Source: Mucilaginibacter achroorhodeus (GTDB lineage Bacteria > Bacteroidota > Bacteroidia > Sphingobacteriales > Sphingobacteriaceae). From it: DNA of 64,000 nt. Location of the stretch: NCBI RefSeq assembly GCF_007846095.1, contig NZ_VOEI01000001.1, positions 558,001-622,000 of the forward strand, given 5' to 3'. Position numbers and translations under genes: made by a program. The notes below the pieces were generated by a model that saw nothing but the letters and a program-made list of their open reading frames with translations, was not told where the DNA came from and searched no databases. Position 1 is the stretch's first letter; the number at the start of each line of letters is the position of its first letter. Of the stretch, positions 51,072 through 59,920 are shown piece after piece.

Positions 51072-52409
51072 TTAGAAAGCCTCGTTTAAACCAAGAAACA
51101 AACCGCGGGCACCGTATTTACCCCAGGCATAATCTATACAAAGGTTGGTACGGGTGGCTTTATTAAATAGCACGCGTAAACCCGCACCGCCGCCGGGCTG
51201 CCAAACATCAAATAGTTTTGTCCCCAGATCATCATTAGCGCTCTGGATATTAAAGAATGTAACACCGCTCAGGAATTTGTTTCTCGTTATCGGGAAACGA
51301 TATTCCATCTCTGAGTAGAAATATTGCGTCCCCTTAAAGTAAGTAACAGTATAGCCCCTGCCGCTGCGGAAGTTGGCGTCCCTGCCGGTACCGGATAATT
51401 CGAGGTAAGGGAGTGCGCCACCCACTACAAATGATGTCCAGTTCCAGAAAGCCAGCACATGTTCGGGATTGGTTTCAGACAGGCTGAAATACTTTCTAAA
51501 ATCGGTATTAAATTGAACAGCATTTTTTGTACTACCCATCCAGGTTTGATTTACCCTTACCCCTGCATCGGCATAAATACCGGTATATGCACGGTTCTGG
51601 TTGTCGCGGGTAGTGTATTGTATATTGGCTAAAAATCCATTTGAGGCATAATGATCGTTCTCAAAACCGTTGCGCTGGTTGTAGATGCGGTAAGGCGTTA
51701 ATACGGAATCCGCGTTGTTCTTATCATAGATCTTCCGGCGCACATCAAACGAAACACCTGCCCCAACAAACAAGCCTTTATCTATCTGTTTATAAACCTT
51801 CTCGCGAAAACTGTAATACTGCGCGTTAAGCACATAGGGCTTTCTGCCCGGGTTGGTAAGGATAAGATCTTCGGGGTTACCATCATTTGCGCCACGCCCT
51901 ATGCCAAGGCCGAAATCAGGCGTAACAGTCTTGGCAGCAACTAAACTACCCTGAAAATTCCACTTGTTACCCGGCGTATAAATGTTATGTGTAAGATAAA
52001 AATAGATGATGTTTTTAGTAGTGATGGATGCCGAGGTAGCCGCTACAGACATCAGCGTATTTGGGTTATTTCCCAATACCCTGCCCGCTACTGCCTTTAT
52101 ACCTATTTGCGTACCAATGCTGGGGTTTGATGCGATGTTAGGGATAATGGTAATACCCGATGCTTTCTTCTTAACGGAGTCGGGTTTTCTATGGGGATGG
52201 AAAAGGTGTTTAAACAGATCGCCCACATCATATTGCCCGGCAGTATTATTGTTCTTTTTGATCTTAGCAATCTTCTGTAATGAATCGGCCTTAATCGTAT
52301 CTGCTGGTGTTATTTGCCCATAAGTAATGTTGGTAATCAAAACCATCATTACAGTGCTGATAACACCTAATATTTTTTTTGAGAGCAAGTATGTAAGATT
52401 TTTACTCAA
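51072..52409 (-). CDS. Outer-membrane beta-barrel protein, BamA/TamA (surface antigen D15) type
   Basis: 445 residues with an N-terminal signal segment (LGVISTVMMVLITNITYGQ, about 14-32) and a polar linker rich in Lys/Asn. The remainder has alternating strand pattern and glycine-rich ends typical of the Bac_surface_Ag barrel (FWNWTSFVVGGALPYLELSG; YFYSEMEYRFPITRNKFLSG; LCIDYAWGKYGARGLFLGLN). POTRA domains are absent, so it is a barrel-only relative rather than BamA itself. Likely role: surface barrel or export pore; unknown cargo. Promoter TAACTTTG on the minus strand. Confidence 0.88.
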   Translation of the reverse strand: MSKNLTYLLSKKILGVISTVMMVLITNITYGQITPADTIKADSLQKIAKIKKNNNTAGQYDVGDLFKHLFHPHRKPDSVKKKASGITIIPNIASNPSIGTQIGIKAVAGRVLGNNPNTLMSVAATSASITTKNIIYFYLTHNIYTPGNKWNFQGSLVAAKTVTPDFGLGIGRGANDGNPEDLILTNPGRKPYVLNAQYYSFREKVYKQIDKGLFVGAGVSFDVRRKIYDKNNADSVLTPYRIYNQRNGFENDHYASNGFLANIQYTTRDNQNRAYTGIYADAGVRVNQTWMGSTKNAVQFNTDFRKYFSLSETNPEHVLAFWNWTSFVVGGALPYLELSGTGRDANFRSGRGYTVTYFKGTQYFYSEMEYRFPITRNKFLSGVTFFNIQSANDDLGTKLFDVWQPGGGAGLRVLFNKATRTNLCIDYAWGKYGARGLFLGLNEAF

Positions 52410-52449
52410 AGCAGCTTTGTTTTAGGTAATGGTAACATCTTATTTTGTG

Positions 52450-52457
52450 CAAAGTTA
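52450..52457 (-). promoter_or_regulatory. -7 box of the outer-membrane barrel gene
   Basis: Minus-strand TAACTTTG (plus 52450-52457) matches TAnnTTTG 40 bases before the start; no good -33 TTTG at the expected distance. Confidence 0.5.
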
Positions 52458-52594
52458 CACATAGTTTAGTTTTTGACATTTAACAGACCTTCACCAAGGT
52501 TTGTTGCACAATTATCGTAACAATAGCATGATTTTCTGCCGCACATCCAACAGCAGTACGCTTTTAGCGTTATGTTAATAATATTAATATAACC

Positions 52595-53155
52595 ATGGCA
52601 ACAGCAAATACAGCTTTATTATTGATGGACCTGCAACCTGCAATATTAGCCGGTATGCCCAACGACAAGTTGGCTGAATTGCTTGACCGCGTAAACAAAG
52701 CGGCAAATGCAGCGCGCGCTCATCAGATACCTGTTATTTATGTGGCATTATCATTTAGGCCCGGTACGCCCGAAGTAAGCAGCAACAACCAATTTTTTGA
52801 CGCTGCGCGCTCACGGTTTGATAATCCTGATTTTGCAAATATTCATCCGGACGTTGCGCCCCAGACGGGCGACATAATCGTTTACAAAAAACGCTTTAGC
52901 GCTTTCACCGGCAGCGACCTTGATGTAGTATTGCGCGGTTTAAACGTAAAGCATTTGGTGCTGGCGGGAGTATCAACCAGTGGTGTAGTATTATCCACCA
53001 CGAGAGAAGCTGCAGATAAAGATCTTCAACTTACCATACTTGCCGACGGTTGTTTTGATGCCGATGAGGAAACCCACCGTGTACTTTTAACCAAAGTATT
53101 CCCACGGCAAGCCGGAATGAAAACTATTGATGAATGGTGCGAAGGATTAGATTGA
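52595..53155 (+). CDS. Isochorismatase-like hydrolase with Val in place of the nucleophile Cys
   Basis: 186 residues of the isochorismatase/cysteine hydrolase fold: ALLLMDLQPAILAG with Asp12, IVYKKRFSAFTGSDLD with Lys98, and LVLAGVSTSGVVLSTTREAA where the usual T-x-x-C-V reads T-S-G-V131-V. The nucleophilic Cys is therefore missing, as in true isochorismatases (EntB, PhzD), which have Gly. Another Cys at 153 is in the ADGCFDADEETH strand and is not the nucleophile. An ordinary nicotinamidase role is unlikely. Cytoplasmic, alone, divergent from the barrel gene. Confidence 0.9.
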   Translation: MATANTALLLMDLQPAILAGMPNDKLAELLDRVNKAANAARAHQIPVIYVALSFRPGTPEVSSNNQFFDAARSRFDNPDFANIHPDVAPQTGDIIVYKKRFSAFTGSDLDVVLRGLNVKHLVLAGVSTSGVVLSTTREAADKDLQLTILADGCFDADEETHRVLLTKVFPRQAGMKTIDEWCEGLD

Positions 53156-53163
53156 TCTCCGGT

Positions 53164-53970
53164 TTACGGCTTTTGAAATCTTGATGAAATATCTGCAGCG
53201 GCGGCCGGCATTTTTACCTTGTAACGATAGCCACCAGGGAAGCTGTCTTCCTCCTTCAAAAACTCGTGGGCTTTTTTACTTATCCAAAATGTTTGCGTAA
53301 AGTGCCTGCCTGCGTTATCACTTTCGTTAAAGAGTTTCCAACAATCTATCTTTTGTCCGTTGTAGGTTAACAATACCTCGCTGCCGGTTACCTTGTAATT
53401 AACAAATGTTGGTTTGCCAAAACCTGCATCGTAAAAGTTAATGGCAAAGGTTTTACCTGCCTCAAGTGGCAGCATCTCAAATGTTTCTATGTCCAAATTC
53501 CAATTAAAACAGGGCTTATCAAATTCAAGTTTAAAATCCTTTTTGGTATTGGTGGCAATACTATCAGCACCTGTAACTTTATCAGCAAACCAGTTGTAAG
53601 CACCCATTTTTCCGTTAATGACTTCAGAGTGGTAGACCGGTGCAAAATCAGATGCGCGATTTATTGAGTAACCGCTACGGTAGCTGATGGTATCACTGCC
53701 ATACCAATGCTGTGTGGTAGCAAAAACTTTTTCGCCGTTTCGCTGGCCTATTTTAGTATCGCGGAGCCAAAACCAAAATCTTAACATCTTGGGGATTTTT
53801 GTATTTTGGAAATAAACGAGGTACTGCCGCAAGCCGGGTTTCAATGCAGCAGTATTTAAACGGTGATCATTAACACGAATGGTATCTACCTGTGCGTGTG
53901 CCATCTGTGACTTAGCCGAAAATAGCAGAATTGCCGCCAGGCCTAATAGTGTAATGGTTGTTGCTTTCAT
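53164..53970 (-). CDS. Exported protein of unknown function
   Basis: 268 residues with a signal peptide (MKATTITLLGLAAILLFSAK then SQMAHAQ). The mature part is rich in strands and aromatic residues (RFWFWLRDTKIGQRNGEKVF; NWNLDIETFEMLPLEAGKTF; AINFYDAGFGKPTFVNYKVT; GQKIDCWKLFNESDNAGRHF; TQTFWISKKAHEFLKEED). The end-of-protein order, a conversion-like phrase followed by FWISKK, resembles DUF3108-like outer-envelope proteins, but I would not assign it. Convergent with the isochorismatase-like gene, 8 bases between stops. Confidence 0.78.
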   Translation of the reverse strand: MKATTITLLGLAAILLFSAKSQMAHAQVDTIRVNDHRLNTAALKPGLRQYLVYFQNTKIPKMLRFWFWLRDTKIGQRNGEKVFATTQHWYGSDTISYRSGYSINRASDFAPVYHSEVINGKMGAYNWFADKVTGADSIATNTKKDFKLEFDKPCFNWNLDIETFEMLPLEAGKTFAINFYDAGFGKPTFVNYKVTGSEVLLTYNGQKIDCWKLFNESDNAGRHFTQTFWISKKAHEFLKEEDSFPGGYRYKVKMPAAAADISSRFQKP

Positions 53971-54189
53971 TTGTTATGATAGGTTTTTATTATGGCACAA
54001 AACTGCGGCTTAGCGTGCAATCAAAATATTCAAATCAACCTCTCGCCCGGTATTTCTAACAGATGGGCAGCAACTTTCAATAAGTGGCATTGCGGTAACA
54101 TTATTGAAGAAAAATGGTCTATAGTTTAAAAAAGAAGGTGCTCTGTTTAAATAGCACCGTCTGCCAAATAAAGCTTCATATTTTTAAGG

Positions 54190-55206
54190 ATGTTATTTAA
54201 GCCAAAGCCTACATTATCGCAACTGCAATGGATGATATGGGGATTTGTATACCTGGTACTTTTCTTGTCGCTAACAGCTATGGATGGTATGCTGCAGGCA
54301 GCAGTTTATGCGTTGCTTAACAGTGCTTTCTACGCGGCCATTGTGTACGGCAACATCCTGCTGTTTTTCCCCCGGTTGTATCAGAAGGGGAAAATCGTGC
54401 TTTACATAGCCGCGGTGATAATTTTCCTGGCGGGTATGGGGTTTATCCGGGCGTTTGTAACTATGCATATTTACAACACGCTGTTTGCCAAACACCCCGA
54501 GCCAATGAGCAACAAAGCTATCCTCACCTTTGTACTGGGCGGCGTTATGGTGTTTTTGCTTAGCTTTATTTTCAGGATAGCCATAGCTTATTTTGTGCTA
54601 AAACAGCAATCAGACGCGATCATCGCTCAAAAAAAGCAGGCAGAGCTCAACCTGCTAAAGTCACAGGTACAGCCCCATTTTTTATTCAATACGCTTAATA
54701 ATATTTACTACGAGGCTTACCTGGAGTCGCCCCGTACGGCGGGGTTGATAGAAAAGCTATCGGAGATCATGCGATATTTTGTTGATGAGAGTCGTAAAGA
54801 TAAGGTAAGCCTTTCAACAGAGATCGGTTTTATTGAGAACTACATCGCGTTAGAAAAAATAAGGATACGCTACGGCGTAGAGATTGAGATCATTAAAGAG
54901 AATTTCCCTGATGTTAGTGTACCTCCTATGTTGCTGATGACATTTATTGAGAACGTATTTAAGCACGGTATTGATAAAAGCAGCGCTAATAATAAATGCA
55001 TTATCACATTAATTTATCAGGACGAAAGGCTGTTATATACTGTAGCCAACAACATCCCCGCACAACATTCTGCGAAAAACTCCTCGGGATTTGGGCTAAG
55101 TAACTTGCATAAGCGGCTGTCACTTTTGTACGGTAACAATTTTGAACTGACTACCTCTAACTTAGGTAAAGAATTTAGGGCAAAGCTAAATATCCCGCTG
55201 GCATGA
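54190..55206 (+). CDS. LytS-type sensor histidine kinase
   Basis: 338 residues. Four N-terminal transmembrane helices (about 13-32, 36-60, 70-95, 108-136) act as the sensor part. The His_kinase domain has the motif LKSQVQPHFLFNTLNNIYYE with phosphoacceptor His163, and the HATPase region includes PPMLLMTFIENVFKHGIDKS (N box) and GFGLSNLHKRLSLLYG. It phosphorylates the LytTR regulator encoded next, with which it overlaps by 4 bases. Signal unknown. Typical paired system in Bacteroidota. Confidence 0.95.
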   Translation: MLFKPKPTLSQLQWMIWGFVYLVLFLSLTAMDGMLQAAVYALLNSAFYAAIVYGNILLFFPRLYQKGKIVLYIAAVIIFLAGMGFIRAFVTMHIYNTLFAKHPEPMSNKAILTFVLGGVMVFLLSFIFRIAIAYFVLKQQSDAIIAQKKQAELNLLKSQVQPHFLFNTLNNIYYEAYLESPRTAGLIEKLSEIMRYFVDESRKDKVSLSTEIGFIENYIALEKIRIRYGVEIEIIKENFPDVSVPPMLLMTFIENVFKHGIDKSSANNKCIITLIYQDERLLYTVANNIPAQHSAKNSSGFGLSNLHKRLSLLYGNNFELTTSNLGKEFRAKLNIPLA

Positions 55207-55913
55207 GTTTAAAGTGTTTAATTATTGACGATGAACCCAACGCGGTATACCTGCTGGAAGTTTTGATAGCTCAAACTACCCACTGGCAACTGATGGGCAA
55301 GTGTTATGATGCCTTAGAGGCATTAGCCTTTTTAAAAGAGAAGCAGGTCGATTTTGTATTTCTGGACATTAATATGCCCCACCTAACGGGCATGGAGTTA
55401 GCCGCATTATTACCTGCTTCAATTAAAATAGTTTTCACAACAGCATATGCCGAACATGCTGCCGATAGCTATTCGTTTAAAACCATTGATTACCTGCTTA
55501 AACCTATTACGCTTAAACGCTTTTTAGCGGCAACACAAAAAATAGAAGCTGCCTTTACAACGAACACCCCACCTGCCGAATTACCCGATCAAATTAACAA
55601 CAATTATTTTTTCATCAAATCTGGCAAGGTTTTAAGCCGGATATCACTTGACGAAGTGCTCTACTTTGAAGGAGAGAAAGAATATGTTCGTTTGGTAACC
55701 AACAAAGAAGAGTTGTTAGTGTACCGCAGATTAAAAGAAATAGAAGCGCAATTACAGCCGCCTTTCGTCCGGGTGCACAATTCTTACATCGTTAACACGA
55801 GTTTACTCAGCAAGGTACAAGACAACCACATTTATATTAGCAGCAAGCAAATACCTGTAAGTGATAAATTCAGGGACGGGTTTATGGAAGTTGTGACCAA
55901 GAGGATGTTTTGA
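55203..55913 (+). CDS. LytTR-family response regulator
   Basis: 236 residues. Receiver domain 3-115 with acidic pocket Asp9/Asp10, phospho-accepting Asp55 (FVFLDINMPHLTG), Thr at about 80 and Lys100 (YLLKPIT). C-terminal LytTR DNA-binding domain (about 135-235): FFIKSGKVLSRISLDEVLYF, EYVRLVTNKEELLVYRRLKE and PFVRVHNSYIVNTSLLSKVQ. Target genes are unknown. Overlaps the kinase gene by 4 bases (ATGA). Confidence 0.96.
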   Translation: MSLKCLIIDDEPNAVYLLEVLIAQTTHWQLMGKCYDALEALAFLKEKQVDFVFLDINMPHLTGMELAALLPASIKIVFTTAYAEHAADSYSFKTIDYLLKPITLKRFLAATQKIEAAFTTNTPPAELPDQINNNYFFIKSGKVLSRISLDEVLYFEGEKEYVRLVTNKEELLVYRRLKEIEAQLQPPFVRVHNSYIVNTSLLSKVQDNHIYISSKQIPVSDKFRDGFMEVVTKRMF

Positions 55914-55930
55914 AAGTAATCGCAAATTAT

Positions 55931-55992
55931 ACTGACAAAATCCTGTCAGCGTTCACGGTGTTCACGAGTGTTCATGCCGTGAACGTGAACAC
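55931..55992. repeat. GTTCACG/CGTGAAC array, copy B, with CTGACA palindrome
   Basis: CTGACAAAATCCTGTCAG (palindromic arms CTGACA/TGTCAG, 55932-55949) leads into GTTCACG-GTGTTCACGA-GTGTTCATG then CGTGAACGTGAACAC (55951-55992). This nearly matches the array at 5028-5070, where an ACTGACAAAATC also occurs about 95 bases upstream (4932-4943). Confidence 0.8.
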
Positions 55993-56022
55993 TGCCCGCC
56001 GCAATGAAACGAAAAAGCGGTC

Positions 56023-57042
56023 TTATGACTCCGTAAGCTCTCCCCTAAGATCTTTTTCAAGGCAGCGCCTTACTTCTACCGGGTCGATGACTTCGCCCAG
56101 TAAGTACATCATTTTGGTAACAGCAGCTTCAAAGGTCATGTCGTAACCGCTGGCTACGCCAATATCTTTAAGCTGTTTGCTGGTCTCGTAGCGGCCAAGC
56201 TCAACCGAACCTACTTTACACTGCGAGATATCCAATATCACTTTGCCCGAGTCGATGGCGTTCTTCAGCAGGTCAACAAACCACTGGTCGGTTGTGGTAT
56301 TACCGGCGCCAAAGGTCTCCATTACGATGCCACGTACATCGGCATTCACAACGGCTTCAACTACCTTCGGACCAATTCCGGGGTAAAGTTTAAGCACAGC
56401 AACATCGCTAACCATGTGGTTATGGATCTTAAGCGGGCCTTCGCCCGGCTGGCGAATATCATTTACACTGAAACGCAAGTGTACACCAGATTCTGCCAGA
56501 ATAGGATAGTTTGGCGAGCGGAATGCCTCGAACTTTGATGAGTTATATTTAAAGGCACGGTTGCCGCGGAAAAGTTTATAATCGAAATAGATACAAACCT
56601 CCGGCACACGCGAGCGGTCGTTCTTTTTTGCTTTGGCTATCTCAATAGCCGTCATCAGGTTTTCCTTAGCATCGGTGCGCACCGCGCTGATAGGCAACTG
56701 CGACCCGGTGAAAATAACCGGCTTATTTAAATTTTGAAGCATGAAGCTCAAAGCCGATGCCGTGTAGGCCATGGTGTCAGAGCCATGCAGGATCACAAAG
56801 CCATCAACCTCTTCATAATTAGCTTCGATGAGTGCTGCCAATTCGCCCCAAATCTGAGGATTCATGTTTGATGAATCGATGATTTGCTCAAACGAGTGGA
56901 CTTTGATTTTACAATTAAGCTTTTCAAGCTCGGGCACATTGTCCATTATCTGTTCAAAGTTAATGGGCACCAGTGCTTTTGTAACAGGGTCGCTCATCAT
57001 ACCGATTGTCCCTCCGGTATAGATGATCAGGATCTGGCTCAT
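56023..57042 (-). CDS. ansA: Type I L-asparaginase
   Basis: 339 residues, cytoplasmic (no signal peptide), matching EcAI-type size. Catalytic Thr12 in IIYTGGTIGMMSDP; second Thr in LHGSDTMAYTASALSFML; GSQLPISAVRTDAKENLMTA follows. It hydrolyses asparagine to aspartate and ammonia. Encoded just downstream of tatD on the minus strand (39 bases), probably co-transcribed. The GTTCACG array lies beyond its 3' end. Confidence 0.96.
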   Translation of the reverse strand: MSQILIIYTGGTIGMMSDPVTKALVPINFEQIMDNVPELEKLNCKIKVHSFEQIIDSSNMNPQIWGELAALIEANYEEVDGFVILHGSDTMAYTASALSFMLQNLNKPVIFTGSQLPISAVRTDAKENLMTAIEIAKAKKNDRSRVPEVCIYFDYKLFRGNRAFKYNSSKFEAFRSPNYPILAESGVHLRFSVNDIRQPGEGPLKIHNHMVSDVAVLKLYPGIGPKVVEAVVNADVRGIVMETFGAGNTTTDQWFVDLLKNAIDSGKVILDISQCKVGSVELGRYETSKQLKDIGVASGYDMTFEAAVTKMMYLLGEVIDPVEVRRCLEKDLRGELTES

Positions 57043-57081
57043 TTAGGATTATTTCGGGGTTAACGGCGGTAAATATAGTTA

Positions 57082-57849
57082 TTATATGCCAAAAACGGCC
57101 TTTGAATTGGCTGTGGTAATTTCAGCCACCTCTTCAACGAAGGTTTTATGCAGGTCGGCAACTTTTTGGGCAACATATATCAGGTATGAACTTTCGTTAG
57201 GTTTACCGCGGTACGGTACCGGTGTTAAATAAGGCGAATCGGTTTCTAAAACAATGTGTTTCAGATCTATCTGTTCTACCACTTTGTCCAGTCCGGCATT
57301 CTTGTAAGTAACCACGCCGCCAATACCCAGATAAAAACCCAGACCAATTATTTTTTGCGCTTGCTCCAGGTTTCCGCTAAAGCAATGGAATATACCGCGC
57401 AGTTTTTCATCGCGCTCTTCAAGCAAAACCTGGCAAACTTCATCAAAAGCATCACGGCAGTGTATCACTATTGGCAAGCTTAGGGTTTTAGCCCACTTTA
57501 TCTGCAGCTTAAAAGCCTGGATCTGCTCGGCAAGAAAAGTTTTGTCCCAGTACAAGTCTATTCCTATTTCTCCTATTGCATATATTTTATGCTGATGAAT
57601 AGCAGGGTGTATAACGGCAAGTTCTTCTTCCCAATTCTCTTTGACAGAGCACGGATGTAAACCCAGCATGGGGTAACAATTATCCGGGTAAGCCTGCAGC
57701 AGATCAAACATAAGCGGAACTGATGCCGCGTCCACATTTGGCAAAAACAACCTGTCGATGTTATTTTGCTTGCAGCGCAGCATGAGTTCATTGCGTTTGG
57801 TCGCATCCGTCTCGTAATATAAATGGGTGTGTGTATCTGTTAATACCAT
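57082..57849 (-). CDS. TatD family metal-dependent deoxyribonuclease
   Basis: 255 residues with the TatD TIM-barrel metal ligands: LTDTHTHLYYE (HxH), GEIGIDLYW, VIHCRDAFDEV (His), GIFHCFSGN (His) and LETDSPYLTPVPYRGKPNE (Asp). Family enzymes are 3'-5' exonucleases acting in DNA turnover and quality control. Upstream of ansA; a terminator stands between it and the FKBP gene further upstream. Cytoplasmic. Confidence 0.94.
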   Translation of the reverse strand: MVLTDTHTHLYYETDATKRNELMLRCKQNNIDRLFLPNVDAASVPLMFDLLQAYPDNCYPMLGLHPCSVKENWEEELAVIHPAIHQHKIYAIGEIGIDLYWDKTFLAEQIQAFKLQIKWAKTLSLPIVIHCRDAFDEVCQVLLEERDEKLRGIFHCFSGNLEQAQKIIGLGFYLGIGGVVTYKNAGLDKVVEQIDLKHIVLETDSPYLTPVPYRGKPNESSYLIYVAQKVADLHKTFVEEVAEITTANSKAVFGI

Positions 57850-57860
57850 ATTACAAAAAT

Positions 57861-57890
57861 AAAAAAGCCTCCATTACTGAAGGCTTTTGA
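57861..57890 (-). terminator. Terminator of the first FKBP gene
   Basis: AAAAGCCT...AGGCTTTT stem around CCATTACTGA; on the minus strand a T-run follows. Confidence 0.8.
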
Positions 57891-57899
57891 TATGTCATT

Positions 57900-58886
57900 T
57901 TAACTTTTCTTCTTGATTGTAGTGCGCTTTCTCACACCGCTTTTCTTTTTAACAGGCGTTTTGGTTGCAGGGGCATGTTTAACCCTTACTACTTTCACCA
58001 GCTCGAGATCAAAGATCAATGTTGAGTATGGCTTAATGTCATCGCCCATGGCACGGTCGCCATAACCCAGGTTAGACGGGATCAAGAACGTTGCCTTAGA
58101 ACCTTCATTAAGCAGTGCCAGGCCCTCATCCCAACCAGGTATAACGCGGTGTGAGCCCAATGCAAAACTGATTGGCTCGTAAGTACGGCCCGGCTGCTGC
58201 AAACCTGCCGCTTTTGCGTCAGCCTCAATACTGCTGTCGAAAACCTTACCATCAATAGTGCGACCTGTATAATTAACAAATACGGTATCGCCGTTAAGCG
58301 GCTTTGGTTTTGCACCAGCCTCTCTTACAATATATTTTAATCCAGATGCCGTTGTCTTAGGCGACAATTTATTGTCCGCTATATATTTAGCTAATAAACC
58401 GGCTTCTTCTACTTTGCGCTTTTCACCTTCAGCCTTAATTTTTGCCATGGCAGCATTACGCTCCGCCATTGCCTCTTCAAGGGTTTGAGCTTTTAATATT
58501 TTAAGATTAAAAACCACATCACTACCTTTTTTAAAGTTAGGCGGCATTTGTTCTTCGTGCCCTTTAAATATGGAGTCTACCGGCACTTTTACACATGCAC
58601 TATCGTTCACGCTCATCAGCGTAAAAATATTCATCAGGTCTGCCGGATTATTGGTTGCCCTGATCTGAGTTTTTACCGGTTGTCCCTGTTTGTACGTGCT
58701 GAAAAGAACAGAATCCTTATCGTTCTTTTGCACAACGTTAAATGTAATAACATCATTAGGGGCCAGCTTACGACCTGGCGTTTGCGAAATGATCTGGTAC
58801 TGAACGCCGTTATCAGCTTTTTTAAATTGTGCTGACGCATTAAACGTTAAAGCTGTTAAAGCCAGCAGATAAACTATCTTCTTCAT
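57900..58886 (-). CDS. FKBP-type peptidyl-prolyl isomerase, exported
   Basis: 328 residues with signal peptide (MKKIVYLLALTALTFNASAQ). A degenerate FKBP-like N-terminal domain (about 35-135) precedes a coiled linker (about 135-175, AERNAAMAKIKAEGEKRKVE) and a catalytic FKBP domain (about 190-300: VFVNYTGRTIDGKVFDSSIE; VIPGWDEGLALLNEGSKATF; LGYGDRAMG). Ends in a basic tail (KKKSGVRKRTTIKKKS). A paralogue with the same architecture lies next to it. It helps fold exported proteins by prolyl isomerisation. Confidence 0.94.
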   Translation of the reverse strand: MKKIVYLLALTALTFNASAQFKKADNGVQYQIISQTPGRKLAPNDVITFNVVQKNDKDSVLFSTYKQGQPVKTQIRATNNPADLMNIFTLMSVNDSACVKVPVDSIFKGHEEQMPPNFKKGSDVVFNLKILKAQTLEEAMAERNAAMAKIKAEGEKRKVEEAGLLAKYIADNKLSPKTTASGLKYIVREAGAKPKPLNGDTVFVNYTGRTIDGKVFDSSIEADAKAAGLQQPGRTYEPISFALGSHRVIPGWDEGLALLNEGSKATFLIPSNLGYGDRAMGDDIKPYSTLIFDLELVKVVRVKHAPATKTPVKKKSGVRKRTTIKKKS

Positions 58887-58892
58887 TTTTAA

Positions 58893-58925
58893 ATAAAAAA
58901 GCCCCCCGGTTTGCCGGGAGGCTGT
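58893..58925 (-). terminator. Terminator of the second FKBP gene
   Basis: GCC..CCGG pairs CCGG..GGC across TTTG, with A-run on the plus strand (T-run on minus). Confidence 0.8.
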
Positions 58926-58940
58926 AAATTAAATAACTAA

Positions 58941-59906
58941 CTATCTTCCCTGCGGCATCATCATTGGCTGCGTAGCCTTTGGTGCGTTAGGATCGGTTTT
59001 GATAATATTAAGGATCTCCACATCAAATGTAAGCGGAGCGTATGCTGGTATAACGCCATTGCCGATGCCTTGCTCGCCATAGCCAAGCTCTGATGGGATA
59101 ACAAAAGTTGCTTTTGCACCTTTATTTAGCAACAACAAGCCTTCGTCCCAACCTTTGATAACATTACCTGCGCCAACCTTAACTTTAATTGGCTCCGGTT
59201 TACGGCGAGGATCATAACCTTTTATCTTTTTAGTTTCCTCAGGTAAGCTGCTGTCAAATACTTTACCATTCAACAATCTGCCGGTATAGTTTAAAACTGC
59301 TGTATCACCAACCTGGATGTTTGGGCCGCTACCCGGTTTGGTAATCTGGTACATAATACCAGATGCTGTTTTAGTTACTTTAAGGTTTTTATCAGCAACA
59401 TACTTGTTCATAGCCGCAGGCTCTTTTTTTAACATTGCTTCTTTTTGCGCCTGGAAGTAATCGCTGATATGTTTTTGGAACACAGGATCACTTGCACCGC
59501 CTTTGGCAATTACTTTTTGAACTTTGACTTCATAAATAAGGTATTTACCTTTAAGACCCGGAGGTTTTGGCTGGCCTTTTGTAAACATTGAATCAATGTT
59601 CACTTTAATGGTTACGCTATCGCCTTCGCTCAATAACGGGAATATAGAAGTGATATCACCTTTACGTTGTGGTTTTTGGTAGATAAGCGGTGCAGGGCGG
59701 CCCATATCATAAGTACTGCCCATAACAGAATCTGCTTCGTTTTTCAAAATCAGGTCTGCACTTACAAAATCGCCTTCTTTAATGGTAGCACCGGTTTTAT
59801 CTGTACGGAAGCTGTAAAGCAAACCGCCGTCGGCTTGTTTAAAACCGCTTTTGCAACCTGCAAATGCCAGGGCGGCAACTGCCATTATCATTAAGTTCTT
59901 TCTCAT
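58941..59906 (-). CDS. FKBP-type peptidyl-prolyl isomerase, lipoprotein
   Basis: 321 residues. Lipobox LAFAGC (Cys18) after MRKNLMIMAVAALAFAG, so anchored after export. Same plan as the neighbour: an FKBP-like N-terminal domain (about 35-130), linker, then a catalytic FKBP domain (about 190-300: AVLNYTGRLLNGKVFDSSLP; VIKGWDEGLLLLNKGAKATF; LGYGEQGIGN). The tail is MMMPQGR. The pair likely arose by tandem duplication. Folding helper at the periplasmic side. Confidence 0.94.
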   Translation of the reverse strand: MRKNLMIMAVAALAFAGCKSGFKQADGGLLYSFRTDKTGATIKEGDFVSADLILKNEADSVMGSTYDMGRPAPLIYQKPQRKGDITSIFPLLSEGDSVTIKVNIDSMFTKGQPKPPGLKGKYLIYEVKVQKVIAKGGASDPVFQKHISDYFQAQKEAMLKKEPAAMNKYVADKNLKVTKTASGIMYQITKPGSGPNIQVGDTAVLNYTGRLLNGKVFDSSLPEETKKIKGYDPRRKPEPIKVKVGAGNVIKGWDEGLLLLNKGAKATFVIPSELGYGEQGIGNGVIPAYAPLTFDVEILNIIKTDPNAPKATQPMMMPQGR

Positions 59907-59920
59907 TTCTGTTTTTAATG

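Noticed and set aside
53991..54006. Second TGGCAC...TGC sequence as a sigma-54 promoter
   Set aside because: Spacing between GG and GC is also one base short and it is far from the kinase start; probably chance.
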